Assembly: GCF_000745975.1 (NCBI RefSeq)
Contig: NZ_JQKJ01000014.1
Coordinates: 55,613-119,612 of the forward strand
Source: Desulfobacter vibrioformis DSM 8776
GTDB lineage: Bacteria; Desulfobacterota; Desulfobacteria; Desulfobacterales; Desulfobacteraceae
DNA: 64,000 bases
Reading direction: 5' to 3'
Made by a program: the position numbers and the translations under genes. Every line of letters starts with the position of its first letter. The first letter of the stretch is position 1. Below, one piece after another: positions 17,198 to 26,434 of the stretch. Below the pieces are notes generated by a model. The model did not search any database, was not told the origin of the DNA, and saw only the letters and a list, made by a program, of their open reading frames with translations.

Positions 17198-18142
17198 TCA
17201 CTCTTCATAAAAGGGTGTCATGGAATCCCAGAACCCTGGCTCACTGCAGCCAATGCAGGGATGGCCCGCCTGGATGGGAAAACTGGTACCGTCATTAAAT
17301 TTTGCTGTGGGACAATTATTATAGGTTTCAGGGCCTCGACAGCCCATTTTGTAGAGGCAATAGCCCATTTCAGCCTCTTTGGAGCCAAACTCTTCGACAT
17401 ATTCGTCATTCTCAAAATGCACCAGCCTGGGGCAATGATCATGGACCGTCTCTGCGTAGGCAAACAGGGGGCGGCCCTGGTCGTCCAATGGGATCTCTTC
17501 TTTGTTCAGGTGTTTTACAATGGTTGAAAGCAGGTTTAAGGGGTTGGGAGGACAGCCGGGGATATTAATAGTGGCTACCCCGATGGCATCTTGAACCCCC
17601 TTGTATCCACCGGGGTTGGGGGCGGCCGCCGGGATACCGCCGTAGGAGGAACAGGATCCAAGGCTGATGACAGCGGCAGCCCTTGGTACAATGGATTGGG
17701 CAATGTCAAGGAAGGTTCTGTTCGCCACCTTGCCATAGGCACCATTGTATTTGGTAGCAATGGCACCTTCAACAATGCAGACGAATTTTCCATCATATTT
17801 TTCAACGGCATCGTGCAGGGATTTTTCAGATTGATGCCCTGCTGCGGCCATGATGGTATCATGGTATTCCACGGAAATGGTTTCGAGGATGATGGCCCCC
17901 ACATTGGGAGTCCTTAAAAAAGCTTCGGAACAGCCGGTGCATTCGGCAAAATGGAGCCACACCACGGGGGGACGGGCGGTTGTGCCTGCTTTTTCAATGG
18001 CTTTGACCACCTGTCCGGTACTGGATGCTGTCAATCCCATGGTGACGGCCAGAGCCGTGCAATACTTGAGGAAGTCCCTCCGGGAAACCCCCTTTTTCTC
18101 CAGACGCTCATAAAACAACTGGGTTTCATGTTTTTTTTCCAT
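17198..18142 (-). CDS. hynB: Periplasmic NiFe hydrogenase small subunit, Tat signal
   Basis: A 314-residue electron-transfer subunit. The N-terminus has a twin-arginine signal (SRRDFLKYCTALAVTMGL) at residues 20-38. Cluster ligands are visible: ECTGCSEAF near the start of the mature protein for the proximal Fe4S4, and near the end HDHCPRLVHFEN, the CPTAKFNDG segment and HPCIGCSEPGFWD for the distal and medial clusters. No C-terminal membrane anchor is present, so the enzyme should be soluble in the periplasm, as in Desulfovibrio-type [NiFe] hydrogenases. AAGGAGGTGCT precedes the ATG. It is the first gene of the hydrogenase operon. Confidence 0.92.
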   Translation of the reverse strand: MEKKHETQLFYERLEKKGVSRRDFLKYCTALAVTMGLTASSTGQVVKAIEKAGTTARPPVVWLHFAECTGCSEAFLRTPNVGAIILETISVEYHDTIMAAAGHQSEKSLHDAVEKYDGKFVCIVEGAIATKYNGAYGKVANRTFLDIAQSIVPRAAAVISLGSCSSYGGIPAAAPNPGGYKGVQDAIGVATINIPGCPPNPLNLLSTIVKHLNKEEIPLDDQGRPLFAYAETVHDHCPRLVHFENDEYVEEFGSKEAEMGYCLYKMGCRGPETYNNCPTAKFNDGTSFPIQAGHPCIGCSEPGFWDSMTPFYEE

Positions 18143-18551
18143 AGCACCTCCTTGATGCCGTTGACATTATAATTGGGATCTTGATCATCATTTCGGCCAA
18201 TCGGTTATGCTCGCGGTTTGGCCGGTCTCCCGGGCAGATTTATACTAGGAGTAAAAAATCAAACATCCCCTCTCGCCTTGGTTTCGAAAAATCTCTCAGC
18301 CAGAGTGGTCCCGTCTCTTGGCTTGCTGGTGGTGTGATTCAGCAAACCCCAGATTTTATTGGATACTTTCGGATTTGAAATTGTGGTCACAAAATAATAA
18401 TTTTGTCAACCAGTAAGAAACTCGGAGAACCAATGCAACGGCACATGATGACCGAAATGACAGAGACATCAAAAAATACAAAAGAACCACACCCCAATAA
18501 TTTAAAACTGCATCTGAAGCAGCTATAAAATGCAGGAGTAAACGCTGGGGT
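18143..18551. other. Intergenic region upstream of the hydrogenase operon
   Basis: About 410 bases between the Hsp70-like gene end and the hydrogenase operon start. It must hold the hydrogenase promoter. I see an inverted repeat ACAAAAT-AATA-ATTTTGT at 18389-18406 that may be an operator or a weak terminator for the Hsp70-like gene. No sigma-54 site or RNA gene was recognised. Confidence 0.45.
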
Positions 18552-19835
18552 TTATTTCATCAGGGCGGCTTCAAGGCCAAGCCCGTAGGCTACACTGGTG
18601 AACGCGTCGGATGTCTTGATCTTATCTGCACCCACCCGGGACTCAAATATGGCCCTGATCAGCGGAATATAGGAAGAACCGCCGGTCAGAAACACGGCAT
18701 TGACCTGTTCAAATCCGATGCCGGCATTGGCAAGGGTATCCGTCACGCAGGCATCTATCTGTGCAACCAGGTCCTGGATCATATCTTCAAATGCGGTTCT
18801 TGTGACAAGTTCTTCAATGACGATACCATAATCCTTGAAAACCACGGTGGCGTCCCCATGGTCGGACAGACGACACTTGGCTGATTCAATGGACCGGAAT
18901 AATAGATACCCATAGTTATCGCGGATCAACAGTTCCAAATTTTCCAGCAGACGCCTGTCCCTGAGCCCGGCACCGACCTTGAGTTCCTTTATATTCCCGA
19001 GGGTTTGGGGGCGCCGGAGCCAGGGGATGCGGTGCCATTGCATCAGATGGCTCAGAACCAAAGGAGACAGCCCCGTAAGATTATCACTGAACATGGATTT
19101 GACTGTAACATCCGTGCCATAGTGTTTTGCCACCTTGTGGCGCATGATCAGAGAATCGAAATTATCCCCGCCTATATAAAGCCCGCCAACGGAAAGGATG
19201 TCCCGTTCCCTGTCCCCGGTGTGCGTCGGATTTCCCACCTTGAGTACAGTGAAATCAGAACTGCCTGCACCAAAGTCGCCCACCAGCACAATCTGTTCCT
19301 GGTTGGGGGGCAGGCTGTTTTCATAGGCCCGGGCAGCGGCCACAGGCTCCATCTGCAGGGAAACCTCCTTAAACCCGGCAAGTTGGGCCGCTTTTACCAG
19401 CCGCTGGGTTGCGGTGCGTTCCCGTTCCACGTCCGTTGAAAAAACAACCGGCCGGCCAAGCACAACCTTATCCACATCCCGGCCAATAATCTTCTCTCCC
19501 CGCTCTTTCATGGTCTTAAGAAGATGTCCGATCAACGCTTCCAAGGTATAATTTTTACCGTAAACATTTGTTTTCTGGAAGGACAGGTCCGATAAAAAGG
19601 ATTTTATCGACTGCATGTACCGGCCTTCAGCACCGTTGTCGATATACTGTTTGACCCCTTCATGGCCCACAAAGGAGAGGGTCTGTCCCTCTTCCTTTAT
19701 AAAATAAAGAATGGATTTCAAAGAATTTGAAAGGGGATTACCCGGGTCGATATCCAGAAGTTTTACCTGGTTGTCAATACTTGCGGCCAGCGCAGAGTTG
19801 GAGGTGCCGAAATCAATACCAAATGCAGGGGACAT
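18552..19835 (-). CDS. Hsp70-family protein, YegD-like
   Basis: A 427-residue protein consisting almost only of the Hsp70 ATPase domain. Phosphate 1 motif is FGIDFGTSNSALA, phosphate 2 is VLVGDFGAGSSDFTV, and the adenosine motif is FLTGGSSYIPLIRAIFESR. There is no peptide-binding beta domain or lid of the DnaK type, so it belongs to the YegD-like branch of uncertain role. It is followed at 8 bases by a lipoprotein gene in the same direction. A 60-base piece of this gene occurs again at 14764-14825. Confidence 0.82.
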   Translation of the reverse strand: MSPAFGIDFGTSNSALAASIDNQVKLLDIDPGNPLSNSLKSILYFIKEEGQTLSFVGHEGVKQYIDNGAEGRYMQSIKSFLSDLSFQKTNVYGKNYTLEALIGHLLKTMKERGEKIIGRDVDKVVLGRPVVFSTDVERERTATQRLVKAAQLAGFKEVSLQMEPVAAARAYENSLPPNQEQIVLVGDFGAGSSDFTVLKVGNPTHTGDRERDILSVGGLYIGGDNFDSLIMRHKVAKHYGTDVTVKSMFSDNLTGLSPLVLSHLMQWHRIPWLRRPQTLGNIKELKVGAGLRDRRLLENLELLIRDNYGYLLFRSIESAKCRLSDHGDATVVFKDYGIVIEELVTRTAFEDMIQDLVAQIDACVTDTLANAGIGFEQVNAVFLTGGSSYIPLIRAIFESRVGADKIKTSDAFTSVAYGLGLEAALMK

Positions 19836-19843
19836 ACGCTTTC

Positions 19844-20347
19844 CTAATCAGCGCTGCCCTGGGCTTGGCCAAGAAGCGCAGCGTTTTTTTCCTTTACGTC
19901 CGGATATGCAGCAGCCAGGCTGTCGGATTTTTTGGCCAGGGAAACCGCCTGGGCGATATTTCCCTGGTCAAGCTGGGCCCTTGCCATCAGGTGCCAGATC
20001 AGCGGGTCCTGACCGTCAATATACAATGCCTGCTCCAGGGTGACAAAGGCGAGTTGCGGCTGTCTGCGGCCCAGCTGATTTTCGGCATTCTCGATCATCC
20101 GGGTCAATGCCTTGGGCCGGGGACGCTGAACAGGGCGCACAGCGGTCAGAAGCGGGTTCTGATCCTCCATTTTGCCCCCAACTGCCGGATCACCGGGCAC
20201 AGTGCGTTGATCCGGTACAGACCCGCCGATCTCGGGCACGGATTCAGGGGGCCGGTGGGACTGGGGTATTGAGACAGGTCTTTTTTCCGCACAGGCGGAT
20301 AAAACGATGAAGGTCATGGCAATGAGATAAAAACAATACGTTTTCAT
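19844..20347 (-). CDS. TPR-like lipoprotein next to PBP1b
   Basis: A 167-residue lipoprotein with lipobox VLSAC (cysteine at about residue 19). The mature part starts with a proline-rich linker and continues with one or two helical-pair repeats like tetratricopeptide units (AENQLGRRQPQLAFVTLEQA ... DPLIWHLMARAQLDQGNIAQAVSLAKK). Its ATG overlaps the stop of the PBP1b gene by four bases, so they are translationally coupled. By position it could be an outer membrane activator of PBP1b, a role played by LpoB in enterobacteria, but LpoB homology is not visible; this is inference from context. Confidence 0.7.
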   Translation of the reverse strand: MKTYCFYLIAMTFIVLSACAEKRPVSIPQSHRPPESVPEIGGSVPDQRTVPGDPAVGGKMEDQNPLLTAVRPVQRPRPKALTRMIENAENQLGRRQPQLAFVTLEQALYIDGQDPLIWHLMARAQLDQGNIAQAVSLAKKSDSLAAAYPDVKEKNAALLGQAQGSAD

Positions 20348-22656
20348 TTGAATACATCCTTAAGCCAGTCAATAAGGTATCGCGGCTTTTTTTTCTGTAC
20401 CGGTTGTTTGTAGACCCTGGGGGCTGCCGGGGGTGGGGATTCTACTTCAGCAGCAGGATCGGGAACAGGATCAGAAATAACAGGGGCAGACCCGCGGATA
20501 AAAGGCATGGCAAGGGCACCGGGGGTATTGTTATTCGTACGAAGCCCGGTTTGGGGATTGATAACCGCCCACTCAATATTCTCCGGTGGTGTCAGGACCA
20601 GGGGCGTATTGGGGAGCTGTGCCATGATCCGGCCAAAGACCTGCATGGCCCCGGAAGCCCCGGTCAGCCCTGTGGACTGGTTGTCATCCCTGCCCACCCA
20701 GACCACGGCCAGGCGATTTCCGGAAAATCCGGCAAACCAGGTATCCCGCAGATCATTGGTGGTACCGGTCTTTCCGGCAATACCCAGATCCGGGGAAAGC
20801 CATCTGGATAAGGATCTTCCAGTACCTTCGCGGACCACAGCCTGGAGTGTTTTGTCCACCAGGAATACTGCCCCTGAATCCAGGTGCTGTTCTATGCGCA
20901 AAGGATAACGCTGGAGCGTTTCCCCGTCAGGGGTATAAACCGCTTTTATGACCCGGGCCGGGGTGTAGAATCCCCCCGAAGCCAGGGTATGGTAGACCTG
21001 GGCAACCTGGACAGGGGTCATCTCAAAACTGCCCAGAAGCATTGCCGGCACAAGCGAGGCTGTGGGTTTGAACCCTAACTGAGCCATGGTTGCAAAAACA
21101 GTTTCCAAACCAAGATCCAGGCCAAGTCTGACCGTAGCCGTATTGTAGGAGTGGACCAGGGCCTGGGACAAGGGCAGGTCCCCATGGAATTTCTTGTCAA
21201 AATTCATGGGCTTCCAAAGACGGCCCCCACTTTTCAATGAAACAGGCCCGTCATTGATCCGGGTCACCAGGGTATAATTTTCAGGCCGCTCCAGAGCCGA
21301 AAGGTATACTGCAGGCTTCACCAGGGAGCCAATGGGACGCTTTGCATCCAGGGCTCGGTTAAATCCTTGGGATTTAGGCTCCTTTCCCCCCACCAGGGCC
21401 TGGATTTCATTGGTGGCACTGGCCGTTACCACCACACCGGCCTCAAGCTTTGAATTTCTGCCGGCCATAAAATCCGCCACCCCCTTTTCCGCAGCCAACT
21501 GCACCAAAGGATCCAATGGGGTGAAAATACGCAGGCCCATGGTTTTCAAATCTTTTTCACGATATGCGTTGAGCAGCCTGCGTTTAACCAGGTCCAGGTA
21601 AAAGGGAAACCGCCATTGCCGGGGTACCGGAATAACGCCCAGGGGTTGACCAAGTGATTTTGTAAGCTGGGTGGATGAAATCAGTCCCTGATCCGCCATG
21701 AGGCCAAGCACAGTGTTTCGCCGGGCCATGGCTTGGTCCGGGTGAACCCTTGGGTTGTAGACGGACGGTCCTTTGAGCATGCCCACCAACAGTGCGGTCT
21801 CCTTAGGCGAGAGCAGCCCCGGCGACTTGCCGAAGTAAAACTGAGCCCCCAGGCCAAACCCGTGAATGGCCCTGGAACCGTCCTGGCCCAGGTACACTTC
21901 GTTAATATAGGCGTCAAGAATTTCCTCTTTGGTAAACTGACGCTCAATGGCGACCGCGACAAAGGCTTCGCTGATTTTCCGTTTAAGTGTTTTTTCAGGG
22001 GAAAGGAAAAAATTTTTGGCCAGTTGCTGGGTCAGGGTACTGGCGCCCTGGGTAAACCGGCCCTGGCGAATATTGACCACAATGGCCCGGAAAATGGATT
22101 TAAAATCAATACCGTGATGGGAATAAAAATTTTTATCCTCCACGGCAACAATGGTCTTTTTAAGTAATACCGGAATATCCTGGGTATCAAGAAGAATACG
22201 GTCTTCCATGGAAGATGGGTAGAACTGCCCGATCAGCACGGGGTCCAGCTGTTCCATGTCAGCGGTGCTTCCTATCGTTTTAAGCCGGGTAATACGGCCG
22301 CCGGATATGCTTACCTCTGTGCGGCGCACAGGAAGGCGCTGCCCGCCAAAATCAAAGGGCCGGCAATTGAGAATAAAACGGCCCTGGTATTGGGTGTAAG
22401 TGCCCGGCACAGTCAGCTGGGCCTGGGTTTCAACCCTTCTGTATCCCAGCAGATCCAGTTCCTGCCCAAGGGCTGCGGCGGACAGCGCCAACCCCGGATA
22501 AAGGGTCATGGGGCGCGCATATACCTTGGCCGGCACATCCCACAACCGGTCTTTGAACCGCTCGGCCACCTGATGGTTGATCAGGTATGCATAGCCCAGA
22601 ATTGCGATACACGCACAGAACAATAAAAAAAGGACCAACCGTCTTAACCGCTTCAT
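20344..22656 (-). CDS. mrcB: Penicillin-binding protein 1B (bifunctional glycosyltransferase/transpeptidase)
   Basis: A 770-residue class A PBP that polymerises and cross-links peptidoglycan. One N-terminal membrane segment (residues 5-24) is followed by the UB2H-like domain typical of PBP1b (KVYARPMTLYPGLALS, ELDLLGYRRVETQAQL). The GT51 glycosyltransferase has EDKNFYSHHGIDFKSI and QGASTLTQQLAKNFFLS; the transpeptidase has the SxxK serine in PIGSLVKPA, the SxN in HSYNTA and the KTG in IAGKTGTTND. All active-site motifs are intact. A proline-rich tail follows. The adjacent lipoprotein may be its regulator. Confidence 0.9.
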   Translation of the reverse strand: MKRLRRLVLFLLFCACIAILGYAYLINHQVAERFKDRLWDVPAKVYARPMTLYPGLALSAAALGQELDLLGYRRVETQAQLTVPGTYTQYQGRFILNCRPFDFGGQRLPVRRTEVSISGGRITRLKTIGSTADMEQLDPVLIGQFYPSSMEDRILLDTQDIPVLLKKTIVAVEDKNFYSHHGIDFKSIFRAIVVNIRQGRFTQGASTLTQQLAKNFFLSPEKTLKRKISEAFVAVAIERQFTKEEILDAYINEVYLGQDGSRAIHGFGLGAQFYFGKSPGLLSPKETALLVGMLKGPSVYNPRVHPDQAMARRNTVLGLMADQGLISSTQLTKSLGQPLGVIPVPRQWRFPFYLDLVKRRLLNAYREKDLKTMGLRIFTPLDPLVQLAAEKGVADFMAGRNSKLEAGVVVTASATNEIQALVGGKEPKSQGFNRALDAKRPIGSLVKPAVYLSALERPENYTLVTRINDGPVSLKSGGRLWKPMNFDKKFHGDLPLSQALVHSYNTATVRLGLDLGLETVFATMAQLGFKPTASLVPAMLLGSFEMTPVQVAQVYHTLASGGFYTPARVIKAVYTPDGETLQRYPLRIEQHLDSGAVFLVDKTLQAVVREGTGRSLSRWLSPDLGIAGKTGTTNDLRDTWFAGFSGNRLAVVWVGRDDNQSTGLTGASGAMQVFGRIMAQLPNTPLVLTPPENIEWAVINPQTGLRTNNNTPGALAMPFIRGSAPVISDPVPDPAAEVESPPPAAPRVYKQPVQKKKPRYLIDWLKDVFK

Positions 22657-22667
22657 CCGGACCTCCT

Positions 22668-23963
22668 TTAATAATTGTGATCAGGGATATCCAGATTAAA
22701 CAGCTGCCGGGCCACATTCAAATACAAAGAATCGTCCCGGTGATTACCGGTGTTACGCAGGAATAAAATAGGATCATGGATGGCACGGGATGCAATGGCC
22801 CTTGTCATCCTTCGAATGGCATTGGCATCCGCCGTTGACAGATGGGGCAGTCCGGCCAGGGTTTTCTCACATTCCAGATTCACAATGTCAGTCATTTTGC
22901 CGTTGATGGCCTTGATGGTGGGCACCACGGAAAGGTCATCCAGCCACCGGCGGAACGCCAGCAGGGCTTCTTCAACAAAGCGTTGTGCTTTTATGGTCTC
23001 CTGTTCCCGCTGGCTGATATTTGTTTCAACAATATTTTTCAAATCATCAATATCATAAACATAGGCATTGGATAGTTTATTGATCCGGGGATCAATGTCC
23101 CTGGGCACGGCAATATCAATGAAAAACAGGGTTTTGTTCTGTCTTTTTTTCATGATGCCCTTGACCTGGTCACGGGTTAACACATAATCCGTGGCCCCGG
23201 TGGAACTGATAATGATATCCACATCAGCCAGAGCAGATTCCCGCTCCTCATACTGAACTGCCTGGCCGTTGAACTTGCGGGCCAGCTCCAGGGCGTTTTT
23301 AAATGTGCGGTTGGTCACCACAATCTTTTTCACCTGGTGGGCCATGAGGTGTTCAACAGCCAATTCCGCCATCTCGCCGGCCCCGATGAGCATGACGCTT
23401 TTGGTGGCAAGATCGGCAAAAATTTTATGGGCAAGTTCAATGGCGGCATAGGAAATGGAGACGGCATTATCACCAATGCCGGTCTGTTTTCTCACCCGTT
23501 TTGCCACAGAAAAAGCTTTATGCATCAGGCGGTTGAGCAGGACCCCTGTGGTACCGGCACTTACGGCGGTCTTATAGGCCTTTTTCACCTGTCCCAGAAT
23601 CTGGGGTTCCCCCACCACCATGGAATCAAGACTTGCAGCCACGCAGAACAGATGACGGACAGCATCATCACCCTTGTGGATGTACAGGGCAGACTTGAAT
23701 TCAGAGACAGGTAATGCTTTAAGTTCAGAAATAAACCGCATAACAGCATCAATTCCGTCTTTGTCTTCCAAAGCCCCGCTTTCCGGCATATATATAAATT
23801 CCAGACGGTTGCAGGTGGAGAAAACCAGGCCTTCCCTGATACCCGGATACTGTTTTAAAAATTGCAGGGCCGTTTCAATCTGTTCCTGGGAAAATGATAA
23901 TTTTTCCCTTAGTTCCACAGGCGCGGTCTTATGGCTGGCACCAATCAGAATTATCTTTGGCAT
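22668..23963 (-). CDS. hemA: Glutamyl-tRNA reductase
   Basis: A 431-residue enzyme that reduces glutamyl-tRNA to glutamate-1-semialdehyde, the first committed step of C5-pathway tetrapyrrole synthesis. Family signatures are IGASHKTAPVELREKL at the N-terminus, the catalytic cysteine in FSTCNRLEF, LFCVAASLDSMVVGEPQILGQVKKA, and the NADPH-binding VMLIGAGEMAELAVEHL. Length is normal. It lies just after the CcsA/HemX-like gene and the precorrin-2 dehydrogenase gene, a cluster seen in sulfate reducers, which need siroheme for sulfite reductase and haem for cytochromes. Confidence 0.95.
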   Translation of the reverse strand: MPKIILIGASHKTAPVELREKLSFSQEQIETALQFLKQYPGIREGLVFSTCNRLEFIYMPESGALEDKDGIDAVMRFISELKALPVSEFKSALYIHKGDDAVRHLFCVAASLDSMVVGEPQILGQVKKAYKTAVSAGTTGVLLNRLMHKAFSVAKRVRKQTGIGDNAVSISYAAIELAHKIFADLATKSVMLIGAGEMAELAVEHLMAHQVKKIVVTNRTFKNALELARKFNGQAVQYEERESALADVDIIISSTGATDYVLTRDQVKGIMKKRQNKTLFFIDIAVPRDIDPRINKLSNAYVYDIDDLKNIVETNISQREQETIKAQRFVEEALLAFRRWLDDLSVVPTIKAINGKMTDIVNLECEKTLAGLPHLSTADANAIRRMTRAIASRAIHDPILFLRNTGNHRDDSLYLNVARQLFNLDIPDHNY

Positions 23964-23987
23964 AATGGGTTAATCTGTGTCCTGTTC

Positions 23988-24824
23988 TTATTGGGTAAAC
24001 CCCTGGTGATGCCCGCCAAGGAAAAAATTCACCCCCAGGAAGGTAAAAATTAGTATGATAAAGCCAATCACAGACATGACAGCGGAATTGCGCCCCCGCC
24101 ACCCCGAATAAAGCCTCAGATGCAGCAATGCCGCATACACCAGCCAGGCCCCCAGGGAAAACACCTCTTTTACATCCCATCGCCAGAAGCTGCCCCACAC
24201 GGATCTGGCATAAATAAAGCCTGTGACAAGCCCAAAGGTAAGCAAAGCAAACCCTGTGGTAATACAGGTATAGGACACGGCATCCAGAAAATCCAGCGAC
24301 GGCAGCCGTTTGAAAAAGAAACCCGGACTTTTGCCCTTGATGCCCTGCTCCTGAAGCAGATAAAGGATACCGGCACCGCAGGCCAGGGCCAGCATGGACT
24401 CCCCGGTAAAGATAAGTATAATATGCCCGAAAAAGAAAATACCCTTATATATCTTGTCCGGGGCTTGGGTGACCTCGGGAAAAAGAATGGCCGCAAGCAT
24501 GAGGACACTGATCATGGCCGTGGCATACACACCCAGAATTTTTAAATGGAACCGGTACTGCGTATAAATGAACATGGCCGCAAGGGACAGGCCGGCCATG
24601 GACAGGCTCTGCCCAAGGGTATAGATGGGCAACCCGCCAAGGGCCGCACTTTGCAGAACAATGGCAAACAGATGAACCACGGCCCCGATACCCACAGCGC
24701 CCAAGGCGGTCTGCTGGATCCGATTTTTCTGGTGAAACAGATAACAAAAGTACCCGGCCGTACTGATCAGGTAAAAAAAGGTTGCGCACTGCAAAAGGAT
24801 AAAAGGAATATTCATAAACTTCAC
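23988..24824 (-). CDS. CcsA/HemX-like cytochrome c assembly protein
   Basis: A 278-residue integral membrane protein with about eight hydrophobic segments. The C-terminal part has the tryptophan-rich haem-handling region of the CcmC/CcsA superfamily (SVWGSFWRWDVKEVFSLGAW) and histidine in LHLRLYSGWRG. Members next to hemA are called HemX and may tune glutamyl-tRNA reductase level or handle haem for system II cytochrome c maturation. The first start is GTG overlapping the sirC stop by four bases; an ATG three codons later is equally possible. Its partner Ccs1/ResB is not in the window. Confidence 0.8.
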   Translation of the reverse strand: MKFMNIPFILLQCATFFYLISTAGYFCYLFHQKNRIQQTALGAVGIGAVVHLFAIVLQSAALGGLPIYTLGQSLSMAGLSLAAMFIYTQYRFHLKILGVYATAMISVLMLAAILFPEVTQAPDKIYKGIFFFGHIILIFTGESMLALACGAGILYLLQEQGIKGKSPGFFFKRLPSLDFLDAVSYTCITTGFALLTFGLVTGFIYARSVWGSFWRWDVKEVFSLGAWLVYAALLHLRLYSGWRGRNSAVMSVIGFIILIFTFLGVNFFLGGHHQGFTQ

Positions 24825-25510
24825 AACTCCCGGGTATCGAATTCCATCATAAGCCTTTCCATGCTGAAGCCGTCACCCAGAACCCTGGCAAGCACGGCAT
24901 CAATCTGCCGGGTTTGTCCTGCGGCAATCTTTTCAGGCAGATTGGCATCAAGCAGGGCACAAAATATTTTGCGGTGCCCCTTGGGATCATGTTCCCGTTC
25001 CAGCAAAATGGCTCTGATGCGGCCTAAAAGGGCTGCAAGCATACCGTATTCAGGACCGAAACATGTTTCAATCTCCATGCGCAGACGCCTTGAAAGGGCC
25101 GGGCTTGCCCCGCAGGTGGATACGGCAAACAAAAGATCGCCCCTGTCCACCACAGCCGGCAGGATAAAATCCCCTTTGTCCCGGCCGTCGGCAATGTTGC
25201 ACAATACATTTTTCTTTTGGGCTGCCTGCCGTATCCTGGCATTTAACTGCATATTATCTGTGGCGGCAAAAGCCAGGCTCATGCCATCCAGATCCGAATC
25301 CTGAAACTCTTTTTTTTTTAACGTGATGGCATCAAGCGGCGTATTTGACAATTCATCTGAAAAGCCAAGGCTGACCACGATGACCCGGGCACCTGCCCGG
25401 GCAAGGCCAAAGGCCTTTCTTGTTCCCACGGCCCCGCCGCCGGCCACAAGGCAGCGTCTGTCTTTTACATCTAAAAAAATCGGATAGTAATCCATTACCT
25501 CATCTCTCAT
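24821..25510 (-). CDS. Precorrin-2 dehydrogenase / sirohydrochlorin ferrochelatase-type protein
   Basis: A 229-residue protein of the Met8/SirC/CysG N-terminal family, which oxidises precorrin-2 to sirohydrochlorin with NAD+ and in some members inserts iron. A Rossmann motif VAGGGAVGTRKAFGLARAGA stands near the N-terminus, with YPIFLDVKDRRCLV before it and ISTCGASPALSRRLR-like VSTCGASPALSRRLRMEIE later. I take the ATG at 25510 because AAGGG precedes it; the ATG at 25495 is also possible. Siroheme from this branch feeds dissimilatory sulfite reductase. It is the first gene of the run with ccsA-like and hemA. Confidence 0.85.
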   Translation of the reverse strand: MRDEVMDYYPIFLDVKDRRCLVAGGGAVGTRKAFGLARAGARVIVVSLGFSDELSNTPLDAITLKKKEFQDSDLDGMSLAFAATDNMQLNARIRQAAQKKNVLCNIADGRDKGDFILPAVVDRGDLLFAVSTCGASPALSRRLRMEIETCFGPEYGMLAALLGRIRAILLEREHDPKGHRKIFCALLDANLPEKIAAGQTRQIDAVLARVLGDGFSMERLMMEFDTREL

Positions 25511-25588
25511 TCGCCCTTGTCCGGGCAGGGGATTTAATATATATTGCCTGTCAGCTTTTTTCAATCTTTATCATTTAAGGGCAATGCC

Positions 25589-26434
25589 GTGATTATAGAT
25601 TCCCATACCCATCTTTTTTTCCAGGGAGTTGCAGATGACAGGACCCCGTTCTTTGACAACGAACCTGAATTCAAACTGCTATATAATTCCCCAAAGTCAA
25701 AGATTGCAACAATGTCTCAACTAATTGACACCATGGATGGCCATGGGGTGGATATCTCCATTGTTTCAGGATTTCCATGGCGCAATCCCGAATACGCCAA
25801 AAAAAATAATGATGCGGTGATTGAGGCGGTCGTCACCCACCCGAAACGCTTGCGGGGACTGGCCTGTTTTGATCTGGCCTGGGAAGGTGCGGCAAAGGAG
25901 GCTGAACGCTGTATCGACGCCGGACTTTCCGGTGTGGGGGAACTGGCCTTTTACCTGTCCGGCATTGATGCCAGGGCCATCCGGCTCCTGGAACCTGTGA
26001 TGGATCTACTCAAAGCCAAGGGTAATTTACCCTGTATGATCCATACCAATGAGCCTTTGGGCCATCCCTATCCGGGAAAAACCCCGGTAACCCTTGAGCA
26101 GATTGATCATCTGGCCCGGGCTTTTTCAGGCAATAAAATCATTCTTGCCCACTGGGGCGGCGGCATCTTCTTTTATCACATCATGAAAAAACAGATGAAA
26201 GAACGGCTTAAAAACATCTGGTATGATACAGCCGCCTCTGTTTTTCTTTATGACCCGGAAATCTACGATATGGCACTCAAGGCAGGGGTCCTGGAAAAAG
26301 TTCTGTTTGGCACGGATTATCCCCTGCTTACCCCTGACAGGTATTACAGGGACATTGACCAGTCACGGCTGACTTTGGAGCAGAAACGGATGGTCTTCGC
26401 AGAAAATGCCCAAGCCCTGTACCCGGATTTATAA
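25589..26434 (+). CDS. Amidohydrolase-2 family metal-dependent hydrolase
   Basis: A 281-residue TIM-barrel protein of the amidohydrolase 2 branch. The HxH metal motif is at the very N-terminus (IIDSHTHLF), a further histidine in NKIILAHWGGGIFF, and the catalytic aspartate in VLFGTDYPLLTP. The GTG at 25589, preceded by AAGGG, is chosen because the motif starts right there; an ATG 45 bases upstream would overlap the divergent gene. Members include decarboxylases and TatD-unrelated hydrolases; no substrate can be assigned. Its stop overlaps the convergent phoR gene by six bases. Confidence 0.75.
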   Translation: MIIDSHTHLFFQGVADDRTPFFDNEPEFKLLYNSPKSKIATMSQLIDTMDGHGVDISIVSGFPWRNPEYAKKNNDAVIEAVVTHPKRLRGLACFDLAWEGAAKEAERCIDAGLSGVGELAFYLSGIDARAIRLLEPVMDLLKAKGNLPCMIHTNEPLGHPYPGKTPVTLEQIDHLARAFSGNKIILAHWGGGIFFYHIMKKQMKERLKNIWYDTAASVFLYDPEIYDMALKAGVLEKVLFGTDYPLLTPDRYYRDIDQSRLTLEQKRMVFAENAQALYPDL

